In this document: one piece after another, positions 1-10,610 of the stretch
Layout: each line of letters starts with the position of its first letter
How positions within the stretch are numbered: position 1 is the stretch's first letter
Assembly: GCA_002077045.2 (NCBI GenBank)
Contig: KZ111151.1
Coordinates: forward strand, 124,001 to 188,000
DNA: 64,000 nucleotides
Source of the DNA: Rachicladosporium sp. CCFEE 5018
Taxonomy: Eukaryota; Ascomycota; Dothideomycetes; Cladosporiales; Cladosporiaceae
Direction of reading: 5' to 3'
The notes under the pieces: generated by a model
What the model was told of the DNA's origin: nothing
The model's input: the letters and a program-made list of their open reading frames with translations, nothing else
Databases searched by the model: none
Made by a program: the position numbers and the translations under genes

Positions 1-1198
1 GCCAATTGCGGTCCTTCTTCGCCATCTTGAGGTTCTTCCACACGAGATCGTTCGGCCTAGGCGCAAGTCGCACGATCGAGCCATGCGGTCCCTTCTTCCT
101 CGCCAGATATGCTGCGCCATGCGCTTCTGAGATCTGGTCGTAGCTTGCGAAGCCATAAGACAGTGCATTGCGCTTGTCTATAGTCACTCGCACTTGCTTG
201 ATCTCAATCTCCAGGTTCTTGATCCTGGCTGTGAGATACTCAATCGCATCCACCTTCTGCCCTTTGCTGTACGTCTTGTCCTTGCTCGAAGCCTTGCACA
301 TTGGTCGTTGCGCAGGCAGCTTGTCCGGATTCTTCAAGTACTTCGCCAAGTACTTCTCTAGCTTCCTCACTGCGTCCTCATGCTGTTCTACCAGCTCAGG
401 CAGCTCCTTCACGTTTCTCGCAATCGCGGCCCTCGGTACGCTGTCCGTAGCCCTGATCTCGTCTGTGAGCCTGACAATGCCGTCGTCGGTCCGGTAGTCG
501 TTCGGAATGTCTGTGAGAAGCAGTGTCCTCGCGTGTAGACTGCGCTGATAGTCTGGGCTGTCCAGATATGCGCGCCGTAGTCTCAGCACTGCGACGTAAT
601 TGTGGTAAAGAAAGTAGCACACCACGATGTCGAAAACATACGCCACCACTACCAACGCCCAGAAAGACTTGCTGAAGTACATATTCTGCGGCGTGAGCTT
701 GTAAAAGAAGGATACTCCCTGCCCAGTGCTGTAGTTGTCCTGCCTCTTCCTCTGTGGCGTGTACTCGTTTGCGGACAGCAAGTACACCGGTATGAGCACA
801 CCGCAGCCCACTATGCTGAGCACCACGAACATGTTCCTACACATGCGCGTGAAGCGCATAAAGATCGCCGCATCCAGCCCGACCTTATCCACCATGTCTT
901 GCTCCGTCGTCCGCATGAGCGGCGGTATCCAACCAATTATGCCCTTGCTGATCGGGGGAGGCGCATGTTTGCTATCTGCATGCTTCGCTCGAGGTGCGTA
1001 TACGACATTGTTGTAGGGTCTGAGAAAGCAGAAAAGGAGGGCGATTACTGCTGTGGCGCCTAGAGATGTGCCTAGCGAGGCGAAGAAGGAGTTCGTTGAC
1101 AAGGTGCCGCCATAAGGATTGGCGAGCAGGTTCAAGAGCTCGTCTGTGCCACTTTTGCCCCCGCCATCATCTTGCCTCGCCCATAACGCCGCCGCCAT
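1..1198 (-). CDS. CSC1/OSCA-like calcium-permeable cation channel, 5' part only
   Basis: An uninterrupted minus-strand frame starts at the ATG at 1198-1196 and runs off the left edge, giving 399 residues of the N-terminal part. An extracellular-type N-terminus is followed by a hydrophobic segment (about residues 32-58). A cytosolic stretch leads to a pair of hydrophobic segments (about 125-145 and 180-200), then a long charged cytosolic region. Near the visible C-terminus is the sequence PRPNDLVWKNL, typical of the cytosolic domain just before the seven-helix RSN1/DUF221 channel core. Family knowledge: these are osmosensitive or mechanosensitive cation channels of plasma or internal membranes, usually 800-1000 residues, so more than half of the gene lies outside the window. 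No intron is needed in the visible part. Which of the several fungal paralogues this is cannot be told. Confidence 0.85.
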   Translation of the reverse strand, partial: MAAALWARQDDGGGKSGTDELLNLLANPYGGTLSTNSFFASLGTSLGATAVIALLFCFLRPYNNVVYAPRAKHADSKHAPPPISKGIIGWIPPLMRTTEQDMVDKVGLDAAIFMRFTRMCRNMFVVLSIVGCGVLIPVYLLSANEYTPQRKRQDNYSTGQGVSFFYKLTPQNMYFSKSFWALVVVAYVFDIVVCYFLYHNYVAVLRLRRAYLDSPDYQRSLHARTLLLTDIPNDYRTDDGIVRLTDEIRATDSVPRAAIARNVKELPELVEQHEDAVRKLEKYLAKYLKNPDKLPAQRPMCKASSKDKTYSKGQKVDAIEYLTARIKNLEIEIKQVRVTIDKRNALSYGFASYDQISEAHGAAYLARKKGPHGSIVRLAPRPNDLVWKNLKMAKKDRNW

Positions 1199-2444
1199 GA
1201 TGTGACCGTCCCCCGTTCGACCCAGTGTTGCTACTCGGTGGCGAGATTTGTTGTCCGCGAACTGTTCTGTACCGCTTCCCCTTCCAGCTGCAAGCAGAGC
1301 TATACTACGTTGTTGTAGAGTTTGTGCTGTATTCACAGGATTGCTGCCGTGAAATGCTGCTCCAAGCGATCCCAACCTGAAACGAGTGTTGTGGAGGATG
1401 CAAATCACTCAAGTCCCAAGCGAGTGTCGTAATGAAATGTCCCAAACAATGCCTTCTTTGTCAAACCGTGCCGACCGTCAATGTCACATCAGAGTAGCGG
1501 TAGCGGTGCAGAACCAAAGAATAGTAACACCACCAAAATCAACGTCCCAACACTCACGCGACCCCAACCGCCCGTCGCCTGTCAAAAACCCTCTCCCTGC
1601 AGCCCTACCAATCGCAAGCAAGGGACACACCCGAGACGCAGCTTGTGCAGGTACCAGGCACAAACTGTTTCGTATTCGGCCAGAACATCGTCTAAATCAG
1701 TACAAATCGCGATGCTCGATGACGGAATTCTGGCGGCTTTGGCGCCCGTTTGGTTCCTCGCGTGGAGTCGCTGACACGCGTCAAAGTGCAAAGCGGCTAG
1801 AAGCGCTCGGCAGTGAGCGGAGATCGCCGGGTGGAGCTGTGGAGGGTGGCAGTGCCGGGGTGGAGGGGGAGAAATGTTCCGAGAAGATGCGTTTCTTCCT
1901 TTCCCATCTGAATGTGATATCTAAGATTTTGAAGATTGAGATGGAAGGTGGGATGAGTCAAGCTGAACGGCCGACGGACATGGCTAGATTCTGTGTTGTC
2001 GGCAGAGATACGCATTCCACTGCTGGAAACTCTCGCAGTGACGCAGCACAGCTGGTCGACGAAATCACGAAAGACCGTTTGTGACGATTGACAGCATCTG
2101 CGATCTGATCGACGAGGTCGAGAGCTGGAGCATATAACACGAGAAGCAAGCAAAAATCTTAGACACTATGGTACACCCCTTTGCCATGCGCCGTCGAAGT
2201 CAGGCCAACCTTCCCCACCGATGCACAGAAGCAGCATCCATGGTAGTCAGCCCACTGGTATCATAACGTAAAGCAAGTGCTTCGCAGCAAGTCTGTCATC
2301 GCATAGCTTTCGCGCCGTCGCACGGAGCCATCGCCACAGCTTGCACGCTCAGCAAGAAACAGCCATCGTTCACAGACCGATACAGCAAGTCTGGAGTCGT
2401 GCTGGACAAGTCGCAGAAGAAGCAGAGAAGAAGCATGTCATGCT
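1199..2444. other. intergenic, CSC1-like promoter side and NHP6 3' side
   Basis: About 1.25 kb without a supported gene. Several open frames overlap on both strands (the longest about 230 codons at 1386-2084, plus). They have low-complexity, arginine/serine-rich translations and no recognisable domain. No tRNA or repeat was recognised. Confidence 0.5.
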
Positions 2445-2934
2445 CTAATCCTCATCCTCGTCATCATCATCGTTGGCAGCGGTCTGCATGCATTGTCAGC
2501 AGGGATGCGTGGAACGAGGATTGGGAGCAACATACAGCTTGGTAAGCCGCCTTCTCGTCTTCGTAACGCTTCTTGTCGGTCTCAGCCTTGGCGTTGTAAG
2601 GCTTCTTCTGAGCATCGCTCAAGCCCTTCCACTTCTCGCCGAGGATCTTGCCAACATCACCTATGATCAGTCAGTGGGTTGCAATGGCATGTGCTGGACC
2701 AGACAAGACTGACCGAACTTGATTCCTGGGTTGTCCTCGCGGACCTTATCGCGCTGGTCGTTGGCGAAGAACATGTAGGCGGAGAGACCGCGCTTGGGCA
2801 TGTTGGGGTCTGTGGTAAGTCAGTGACTGAGGGGGCGCTGGAGAGGTGATTAAGAACTGACCCTTCTTCTTGCGACCGCCATCGGCCTTGCCACCCTTCT
2901 TAGAAGCACGCGTGGTGGCCTTCTCCTTGGGCAT
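2445..2934 (-). CDS. NHP6: NHP6-type HMG-box non-histone chromatin protein
   Basis: Four exons read on the minus strand: 2934-2862, 2809-2714, 2660-2536 and 2483-2445, joined 110 residues. All introns have GT-AG ends and the phases agree. The basic N-terminus (MPKEKATTRASKKGGKADGG) leads into one HMG box beginning DPNMPKRGLSAYMFFANDQR and containing GEKWKGLSDAQKKPY. The last exon encodes a short acidic tail (NDDDDEDED). Length and layout match the single-HMG-box NHP6/HMGB family, which bends DNA without sequence specificity and assists FACT and transcription in the nucleus. The start is the only ATG compatible with the basic arm. The four tiny exons are typical of filamentous ascomycete homologues. 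Confidence in the family is high. Yeast-style A/B paralogy does not apply here. Confidence 0.93.
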
Positions 2935-5045
2935 GTTTGCGGTGTGGAATGAGTTGAGTGAGAGGGAGCTGTCGCGCGATCGCAGGTCAGTACACTTGAC
3001 CTGCGCAGTGAGTGTGTGCTGGGGGATAAGGTAAAGTCGAGCCCGCAGTAAGCTTCACAAAGCGCGTCGCCGCAGTGAAGTCAACTCAACAAGTACAGCT
3101 GACGCGAGATGCTCGGGCGCATTGTTGCGTGCTTGCTGCGCCGGTCGCAATAAGGTGATCGTGATCGCGATAACTTACAGTTGGGATTGTTCAGAACGTT
3201 GGTGAGAGGTCTGGTTGTGCTACTGCGCCGTCAGCAATTGCGCGCCATTGATGGCGACGACGACGGTGATGATGTCGACGACCGCAATGCGACGAAGCCA
3301 TAACAATGAGCCCAGCGACGAGGGATCGCGTCGAAAACGCGCAAAAAACGCGTGCGAGTGTAAAGATGGTGATGTGCTCGTATTGCGTGGTGGTGGAGGT
3401 TTGTATGGGCCAACTTACAGTGAGGTGCGATTTTGGTAGAGAGGTTTGTATGAAGGGCTCGCAGTGTGAGGAACAGCAGAGAAGGCTATGAGAGAGCTGC
3501 GCGGGCGGCAGCTGGACCTCACACACACGCGCCAGCCAGCTTGCCCCGCCATCAACAACAAGGAAAGCACAGACGCTGCGGCTTACGCGACTGGTTTGAA
3601 CCTCACCTCTACTTTGCGTGCTTTGACATCATTTCTCAATGGCCACATGCGTAGTATAGTACAGCGTAGCGCATTACTGACAGCATACCCGATGGTACGT
3701 ATGCGGACTCAATGTCGTTGTATGACCCTGATCACCATTTCGAGAGCGCATCTGGCGCGATGTCCTGACGTGCCGCCCATGCCACAGGCTGTGAAGCTTC
3801 GTGAGCACGCTAGCTCTCAGCTCCTTCAAGTACAGCACCATAAGTCCGTTGTTGTTGCCACCACGGCGATGTTGCAACGCAGCTGATGTACACTCCTCCA
3901 TACGCACGTCATTCAGCACATGCGTGTTCTATGTGGAGCTCGACGTTCTCCCATCGCTTATGCAAGCAACGCGCTCAGCTCCTTCGAACTCTGGAAGACT
4001 GCCCACCAGTACCTGGACAAGGCGATGAGCGCGCTTTGGGGCCACATACCTTCAAGAGAATTCAAACGTCTCCTACTTGCCTTGACGAATTTTCTCCTCC
4101 GTGCTGGAGTCGGCAGATGCGCTTCCGCGATATTCTCGCCGTTAGTGGTCGAATGTCCCAGACTGCAGTGCACCAACAACGACATTACGGAGATTAATCA
4201 GATTCTCTACAATCCACGAGGATGCCTCCAAACTCAGCGGGTAAATGGGTACACATACTCGGCTGCGGACACTGGCAAGCAGGTAGATGAACCAACTGCA
4301 TTCTCCCCCGTTCCATCCTGTCCGACCGCTGCAGCCTTGTCGCGGAGTAGCACTGTACCGTAGGCTTGCGAGTCCGTCCAGAGGTGCACACCGCAGACCC
4401 ATGAACTCATGCCGCGCCATCATTGTGAACGACTTGGTCAAGTGAAGTTATCCGCTGGCTGAGCTGTTGGTCTAGCGATCGCAAACATCTCTTTCCGTGA
4501 TGAGCCTTTGCGCTCTACATGTATAGCGGACTAGGTAGAAGCTGTATCCACGATACCGCACGACTCAGACTTGAAGTCCCAGAGCGTTGCAAAGTGATCA
4601 GTGAGAGGACCCAAAAGGACATCGCCGGATGCACATATGCTCGTGCTACCGGCCTGCGCAATCATTCTGTCGCCGGCCGAAACGTCTTTCGAACCGGCAT
4701 TGTTCATCCTGCATCATCCGGGCATCATCTGAATCCACACGCTGATACAGAAGCGGCTTGACCGTCTATACCTTGTGCATTGTGTCGCAGATGTCAGCTG
4801 TCAGCCACGGCCACGCGGGCTACGTCACGCAAAGTTTATGTCCTTGTGAGCATCTCCGCGTGAAGACATGCAATAATGAATAATATTCCCATGACCTATC
4901 TCTTACTGCATCCGGATCAAGGGAACTAGCTGATCGCTATGGCACGTGGCTCGGAAATTTTATTCTGACCTGAGCACCGCCTTGACATCAACGTTTCTCG
5001 CGCGAGCTTGTGGCTCAAAGAACCTACGATCACACCGCCTCGGCG
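2935..5045. other. long divergent intergenic region between NHP6 and the DUF676 lipase
   Basis: About 2.1 kb between divergently transcribed genes. Many overlapping short frames exist on both strands (up to 147 codons at 3920-4363), but their translations show no domain, no consistent splice structure and no codon bias. It probably holds both promoters and the 5' untranslated regions. Nothing else was recognised. Confidence 0.5.
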
Positions 5046-8000
5046 ATGCTTCTCGTCCACCAAGCTGGCAGCGTCAAGATCGGCGAGGTAGTCCGGTACA
5101 CTCTGACATATACTCCGAGCAACGACCGCATACTTCCCACGCCCTCCCACCTCCATCTGAAGGTTAAGAACACCTCCGCTCTCCCTCTTCGCGCAGCCTT
5201 CATCCATGGCCCATACACCCTGCACGTGGCAGCATACCCCTCGACCTTCAACCCGCATCATAAGGTTGAGGAGCCCAAGAAGTATGGCGTGCCGGAGTAT
5301 GAGCCCATGCTCAAGGCGGCGGGCAGCTGGCAGACGAAATTGACAGTGCCCGACGAGATCAGAGAGACCGGAGCGGACTTAGGGAAACGGAGGCACAGCA
5401 ATCAGTCAGACCGTGACCTTGACCGTTTGGGTAATGAGGATGGTACAGGATCAGTCACGTGGATTATTGAAGTGGCATCGCAGATTCTGTTTTCAGCAAG
5501 CGCGAGTGTGGACTTTGAGATACTAGTCGGACGAGACGAGCGAAGTCTGGATCTGGGCTTCGCTGCGGTGGCCGCGAGAGGCCATGGCGGGCCGGGACAT
5601 GTCAGAGACCTGGAGAAGCAGAAGGCACGAACACAGACGGGACGACGATCGGCCCATCAAACGGCCGGAGTGTACTCGAAGGCTGTCAGATTACGTGTGG
5701 AGGACGTGAACGCGTTATGGGATAAGCCTGCCATGCCGACGTGGGAGGGCGAAGATCCTGCGAGCGTGAAGACCTGGGAGAAAGCAGGCACTCCAGAGAC
5801 GGTCGCCAATGAGAAGTCAAGCCAGAAGCGCAAGAAGCTCCATCTAGTCGTGCTCACGCACGGTTTACACAGCAACGTTGGTGCAGACATGCTCTTCCTA
5901 AAGGAGAGCATTGACGCGACGGTTGCGCAGGCGCGCATTGATGCCAAGAAGCGCAAGGAGACTTATCGAGCTCAGAGACGGGAGGGTATGTCTCGACAAG
6001 ATGCAGGCCAAGCAGCGGAAGGTGGTACGTTCACGAACGAGCAGGGTGATGAGGAGAAGACTGCGACCGCGCCCACCACGGGCGGCCAGGAAGAGATCGA
6101 CTCTGATGATGAAGACTCTGACGACGAGGAGACCGTTGTCCGTGGGTTCAGCGGCAATGCTGCGCGCACCGAGAACGGCATTCAGTACTTGGGGAAGCGA
6201 CTGGCGAAGTACGTTCTCAAGATGACTTATCCGGACCAGCCTTTCCTACCCATCAAGAAGCCACTCACACGCAGTTTAACGGACACGTTCAAGTCGCAAG
6301 CGGAGAAAGACAAACGAGATGGCAAGCAGGTGCATCACGGAAGTAGCGTGCACGTCGAGAACGGTACGGAGAAGAAGGCAGAGGAGCTGCCATACCAATA
6401 CACGAGCATCAGCTTTATCGGCCACAGCTTGGGAGGACTAGTGCAGACCTACGCCGTCGCATACATTCACAAGCATTCGCCGACGTTCTTCGAAAAGATC
6501 AAGCCAGTCAATTTCATTGCCATGGCGTCTCCGATGCTGGGACTGAGCAACGAGAATCCGATGTACGTCAAGTTTGCGCTTGACTTCGGGCTCGTAGGTC
6601 GGACGGGACAGGATCTTGGTCTGACTTGGAAACCTCCTGGGCTTGCGAGTGCGCGCGACGGCTGGAATGCCATGATTGGCGGCCTCGGTGGCAACTCAAA
6701 CCATCAGAACGAGGGCGATCCAGGCGCGAAGCCACTTCTTCGGATCTTGCCTACCGGTCCAGCTCATCAAGTGCTTCGCATGTTCCGGAACAGGACCGTG
6801 TACTCGAATGTAGTGAACGATGGTATCGTGCCACTGCGGACTAGCTGTCTGCTGTTCCTCGACTGGCGGGGTCTCGGAAAGGTCGACAAAGCGCGACGGG
6901 AGAACGGTCTCATTGGAACCGCTGCAGAATGGGCGTGGAATGAGATCACAGGCGCAAACGTCAACGGTCAGCAGCCGCTCGATCATGTCAACCCTATGGC
7001 ATATGGCAACGACGACAGTGATAACGAGCATGTGAGGGAGGGCGATGGCGATATGGTGCCGCAACCAGATGAGGACGAAACTGCTGAAGACAGCAAGAAG
7101 CTAACTAATCGCTTGAGCTTCAACGAGGCTGAGATGAAGTCTGGAGCCATAGCGTCGAACGGCGAACACACTCAGCAAAAGGGCATGATGGATCATGTCT
7201 GGGGCTGGTTCCGGCCTGCATCCCCAGCCCCGTCGGCCGAGCAACAACAGCAAGCTCTGTCGAAGAAGACTAAGAAAGCTCTTCGCCGAGGGCAGACCAT
7301 GGGTCCTGGCGATGATGAGCTTGTGGACGAGGCCTTAGCGGGTGTTGAGGGTACAACCCCGAATCCCACGATACAACATCACAAAGATGCTGCTCCCGGC
7401 CATAAGCGCCCAGTGGCAAGCAAAGGCGACAGCTACCTCAACTCCAACACAGGCGAATTGCAAGCACCACCTAAGACATCCATCTTCGAGTCAGCAGGCG
7501 ACATTCTACACCCTCCCATGCCAAGTCGACAATGGATCACCGATCCTGGCAGCCGCTCACGCACAATCTTCCACGACCGCGTCTATCACCCCGAAGACAT
7601 TCCTCCCCCACCAATCAAGCGACCTGGCACCAAGCTCTCTCGTACTCTTTCCACTGAGAACATGCGCAAATTCAGTGCCTCGAGCAGAGAAAGCACGCAT
7701 AGCACCGACACAGTTGACAGCAGCGGCATGCGCGTCGAGGAAAAGATCGCACGCGCCTACCACCGGGACTTGAGCTGGCGCAAAGTCCTCGTCCGCCTCG
7801 AGCCAGACGCACACAATAACATCATCGTCCGGCGAATGTTCGCGAACGCCTACGGTTGGCCCGTAGTAAAGCACCTATGCGACACACACTTCGCGGACAC
7901 CTACAGCGCGCGGACTCCGGATGAAGCAGAGCCTGCTCGCGAACGCGCGCCACCGCTAGACGAGCCCATAGACTCCGAGCGAGGCGAGGAAGTGCATGAC

Positions 8001-8570
8001 CAGACTGCGCCGCGTGGACCGAAGAGGACAGATAGCGAGAACCGCGAAGCTCAGGATGAGTTGACGGAGCTGTGGAATAGTCAGCACGGGAGCGCGAGCT
8101 CGAAGTACCGGCTTGAGAGGGCTGGTAGCGCGGTGTGGGATGATTCGCTTTTCGAAGGGCCGGATGACGATGATAGTGAGATTGATGAGAGGGGTTTGAT
8201 GCAGAGGATTCTGAATCCGCATCCGCCGAGGGTGCCGGAGCAGGTCTACACGCCACCGGGTAGTGTGTCGGAGCAAAGTGGACAGGAGCCGGTAGTCGCT
8301 TACACGGATGGACACAGGGGGTTGGCACCTGTGAGTCCGACGGCGAAGAAGGGATCGAGAGTGGTATCCGAGCAAGGCACAGGTGGATCAAAAAGCGAGG
8401 CGAGTGTGAAGCCTACGTTTGATGCTGCGGATGTGGACAAGCCAGTTGTGGCGGAAAGTCTAGTGAGCGAGCCTGAGAGTCTAGACGGACCGGGTAGCAT
8501 CGCAGAGGTCGGCCTGAGGAAGAGTGTAGAGGCGCAGATCTCGCCAAGCAAGAAGAAGTCGGCAAAGTGA
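5046..8570 (+). CDS. DUF676 (ROG1-type) putative serine lipase/esterase
   Basis: Single-exon gene of 1174 residues. The frame is open further upstream (from a GTG at 5010), but the first ATG at 5046 gives an N-terminus (MLLVHQAGSVKIGEVVRYT) that looks like the conserved start of this family. The N-terminal part is a beta-rich lipid-associated domain. The alpha/beta-hydrolase core carries an oxyanion-type THGLHSN motif near residue 270 and the nucleophile elbow GHSLGG with Ser461. It is followed by MASPMLGLSNENP, also typical of DUF676 proteins. An acidic insert lies between the two motifs. The C-terminal third is long, polar and probably disordered. Relatives such as yeast Rog1 and YDR444W act on monoacylglycerol or lipid-droplet lipids. 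The substrate here is not determinable, and the length exceeds the yeast proteins mainly through the tail. Confidence 0.88.
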   Translation: MLLVHQAGSVKIGEVVRYTLTYTPSNDRILPTPSHLHLKVKNTSALPLRAAFIHGPYTLHVAAYPSTFNPHHKVEEPKKYGVPEYEPMLKAAGSWQTKLTVPDEIRETGADLGKRRHSNQSDRDLDRLGNEDGTGSVTWIIEVASQILFSASASVDFEILVGRDERSLDLGFAAVAARGHGGPGHVRDLEKQKARTQTGRRSAHQTAGVYSKAVRLRVEDVNALWDKPAMPTWEGEDPASVKTWEKAGTPETVANEKSSQKRKKLHLVVLTHGLHSNVGADMLFLKESIDATVAQARIDAKKRKETYRAQRREGMSRQDAGQAAEGGTFTNEQGDEEKTATAPTTGGQEEIDSDDEDSDDEETVVRGFSGNAARTENGIQYLGKRLAKYVLKMTYPDQPFLPIKKPLTRSLTDTFKSQAEKDKRDGKQVHHGSSVHVENGTEKKAEELPYQYTSISFIGHSLGGLVQTYAVAYIHKHSPTFFEKIKPVNFIAMASPMLGLSNENPMYVKFALDFGLVGRTGQDLGLTWKPPGLASARDGWNAMIGGLGGNSNHQNEGDPGAKPLLRILPTGPAHQVLRMFRNRTVYSNVVNDGIVPLRTSCLLFLDWRGLGKVDKARRENGLIGTAAEWAWNEITGANVNGQQPLDHVNPMAYGNDDSDNEHVREGDGDMVPQPDEDETAEDSKKLTNRLSFNEAEMKSGAIASNGEHTQQKGMMDHVWGWFRPASPAPSAEQQQQALSKKTKKALRRGQTMGPGDDELVDEALAGVEGTTPNPTIQHHKDAAPGHKRPVASKGDSYLNSNTGELQAPPKTSIFESAGDILHPPMPSRQWITDPGSRSRTIFHDRVYHPEDIPPPPIKRPGTKLSRTLSTENMRKFSASSRESTHSTDTVDSSGMRVEEKIARAYHRDLSWRKVLVRLEPDAHNNIIVRRMFANAYGWPVVKHLCDTHFADTYSARTPDEAEPARERAPPLDEPIDSERGEEVHDQTAPRGPKRTDSENREAQDELTELWNSQHGSASSKYRLERAGSAVWDDSLFEGPDDDDSEIDERGLMQRILNPHPPRVPEQVYTPPGSVSEQSGQEPVVAYTDGHRGLAPVSPTAKKGSRVVSEQGTGGSKSEASVKPTFDAADVDKPVVAESLVSEPESLDGPGSIAEVGLRKSVEAQISPSKKKSAK

Positions 8571-8692
8571 TGACCTGGAGCTGAGCAATGTACATAGGCC
8601 TTTCGTCGCCCGGGTATCTATCTATAGCCATACACACCATCTTACACTATCCTACACCATCCCTTCCTGTCCTCCCCATCCGTCTCCCAACC

Positions 8693-9645
8693 TCACACCT
8701 TCCTCACCTGCCCCGCTTGCCCATTCGGCACCTCCTTCAACGGATACTTCAGCTCATCATCCCTCCTCATCCAATGCTTCCGTCTCTTCTTCGTAACCGC
8801 ATGCTCCACAATCATCTCCTTCGCGTGATCCCTCACAAAGCCCTTGATATATCTGGGATCCCAGAGTTCAGAGGCGATCCCGAGATCTTTGCAGCAGCGC
8901 ATGAGGGCGTTGGATTTGCAGCCTTCGGTTGCCGTGGGGATGCCGTCGGGGTCGAAGTATTGCTGTTCGCCGCGGGCTATGGAGACAAGTCTGCCGAACT
9001 GGATTAGTCGAGCCATCGACTCGTGAGGTGGAGAAGAGTTACTCACCTTCCACCACACACCAGCCCATACTCCCTCGTCACCAGCTTCCCCGTCACTATC
9101 GTCTCGCCTCTCGGTGCTAATCCCCAACCTCCAGGCCCGAACACTCGGTTCAAGATCCGTCTATACTTTATCTCAGGCAGGTACAGAATCCCATCCGGCT
9201 TGATCTCGATGTCGTTCGTGTCCACCGCAGCCATGAGTAACTGTCCTTGCTCCGGAGAGAAGGGCGTGGAGGAGAGACCGTGGTAGGAGCGCGTCCAGTC
9301 TACCTGCTTTTCGTGCTCGTCGAGGGTTGGGGGAGGGTCGATCAGGCCGTCTGTGAGGGAGTGGAGGGGGGAGGGCGTGAGAGCATGGTCTGCGGGAGGA
9401 TTACTCGCGGATGAGCTATGAGATGCGGGAGATCGGGGAGCAGGCCGAGATGCAGTGTTCGGTGGTGTGGGTGTTGCAGTCGCTGCCGCAGCCTGTTGCC
9501 ATGCTCGAGGCGTTTGGGAGAGATGGCGGCGACATTGATCTTGGCGGAATGCTGTGCGCGCTGTGTGGGATCGCGCCGTACATGCTGGGCCGAAGATGGA
9601 TCCGAGCAAGCCTGCGCCGGCTCTTACGGGTGTCGATGAAGCCAT
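8693..9645 (-). CDS. MGM101: mitochondrial genome maintenance protein MGM101
   Basis: Two exons on the minus strand, 9645-9047 and 8990-8693, joined 298 residues. The 56-bp intron has a GTGAGT donor. The acceptor after TTCGGCAG restores the family sequence REYGLVCGGRLVSIARGEQ across the junction. MGM101 is a Rad52-like single-strand annealing protein that binds DNA in mitochondrial nucleoids and is needed for mtDNA recombination repair. The core includes GWGLAPRGE, EGCKSNALMRCCKDLGIASE and a C-terminal KKRRKHW basic patch. The chosen start (MASSTPVRAGAGLLGS) gives an arginine-rich presequence suitable for mitochondrial import. The frame is open upstream to 9888, so an earlier start is possible. 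BPL1 is divergent at 10611. Confidence 0.93.
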
Positions 9646-10610
9646 GATACCTCGATATGAGTGTTTCATGATTACTGCATTGGGAAAGTTGAAGTTGTTC
9701 ATGTCGAAGGAGTGGCCCAAGCTCGGGCGGATGAAGACTCGAGAGCTTTCCCGCTGGAAGGTACATTGGCAAAACGTAGTAGTAAACCAATGAGACCTCG
9801 TTGCCCACGGTAGCGAATTGATAGAACTATACAGTCTACACACAGCAGCTGCTGGACTCGAGACCACTGCCGCAACCCGAAACGCCACCGTCTTGAACCC
9901 GACTACACTCCCTCAGACATCCTTCGCGTCCGTCCTTTGATCATTTCCCTGCCTTTTCCAGCACTGCTTGAACGACTCTATCTGCGGAACCCAGTCAGTA
10001 CAGCCTGATAATCAGATTTTTGGGTCCGACGGTGCTGAGACGTTGGTAGGTCGGGAATCTCGCTCGCCACTTACTTCCTCTTTACAAGCCCGCCAGTCTT
10101 TCTTCTCAAAGAAGCAGTCGTTCAGCCTGGTGTTCTCCTCTACCCTACGTCAGCTCTTCTTGTCAAGCTACAGTCGTCGAGGAGACTCGCCTGCACAGCC
10201 TGTGCTGAAGATTCTCGTGTCCCTGCGTGGCGTTAGTCGACCTCATTCAGCTGCGGTTCTCGGCACCAGCAACGGACCATTCGTCGGGTTCGTCATCATC
10301 TTCCACATCTTCGGGCTTTCTTTGATCTTCTGCGTTCGACATTACCGGTTCTGTGTCTTCGAACGGATGTGGTGTGGAGGAGACAGGTTTAGTGAATGGA
10401 AAGAGGACATATACCTCCGAGCACGTGACCTCCGTCTTCCCCGGAGGCTATGGACTATCCACGAATCTACCAACAGCACTGGAGAGCTGACAGAATCTGT
10501 AGGCTGCCCTCCGAGAAGAACCATCGGGTCGAAAATTTGAGCTGTGTCGTACCCTGTCTCTCCGAGGCGCATCAACTTGACTATCACGGTCAAGCTGGGA
10601 CTCCCAGAGG
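9646..10610. other. divergent intergenic region MGM101 / BPL1
   Basis: About 965 bp between two divergent genes. The MGM101 frame stays open to 9888 on the minus strand, and a 190-codon plus frame (9968-10540) exists without a recognisable domain. Treated as promoter and 5' UTR sequence. Confidence 0.45.

Noticed and set aside
1386..2084. 232-codon plus-strand frame
   Set aside because: No domain, overlapping frames on both strands of similar length, low-complexity translation. No splice or start support.
9968..10540. 190-codon frame upstream of BPL1
   Set aside because: The BPL1 ATG at 10611 already gives the full conserved N-terminus. This frame has no recognisable domain and lies in the divergent promoter.
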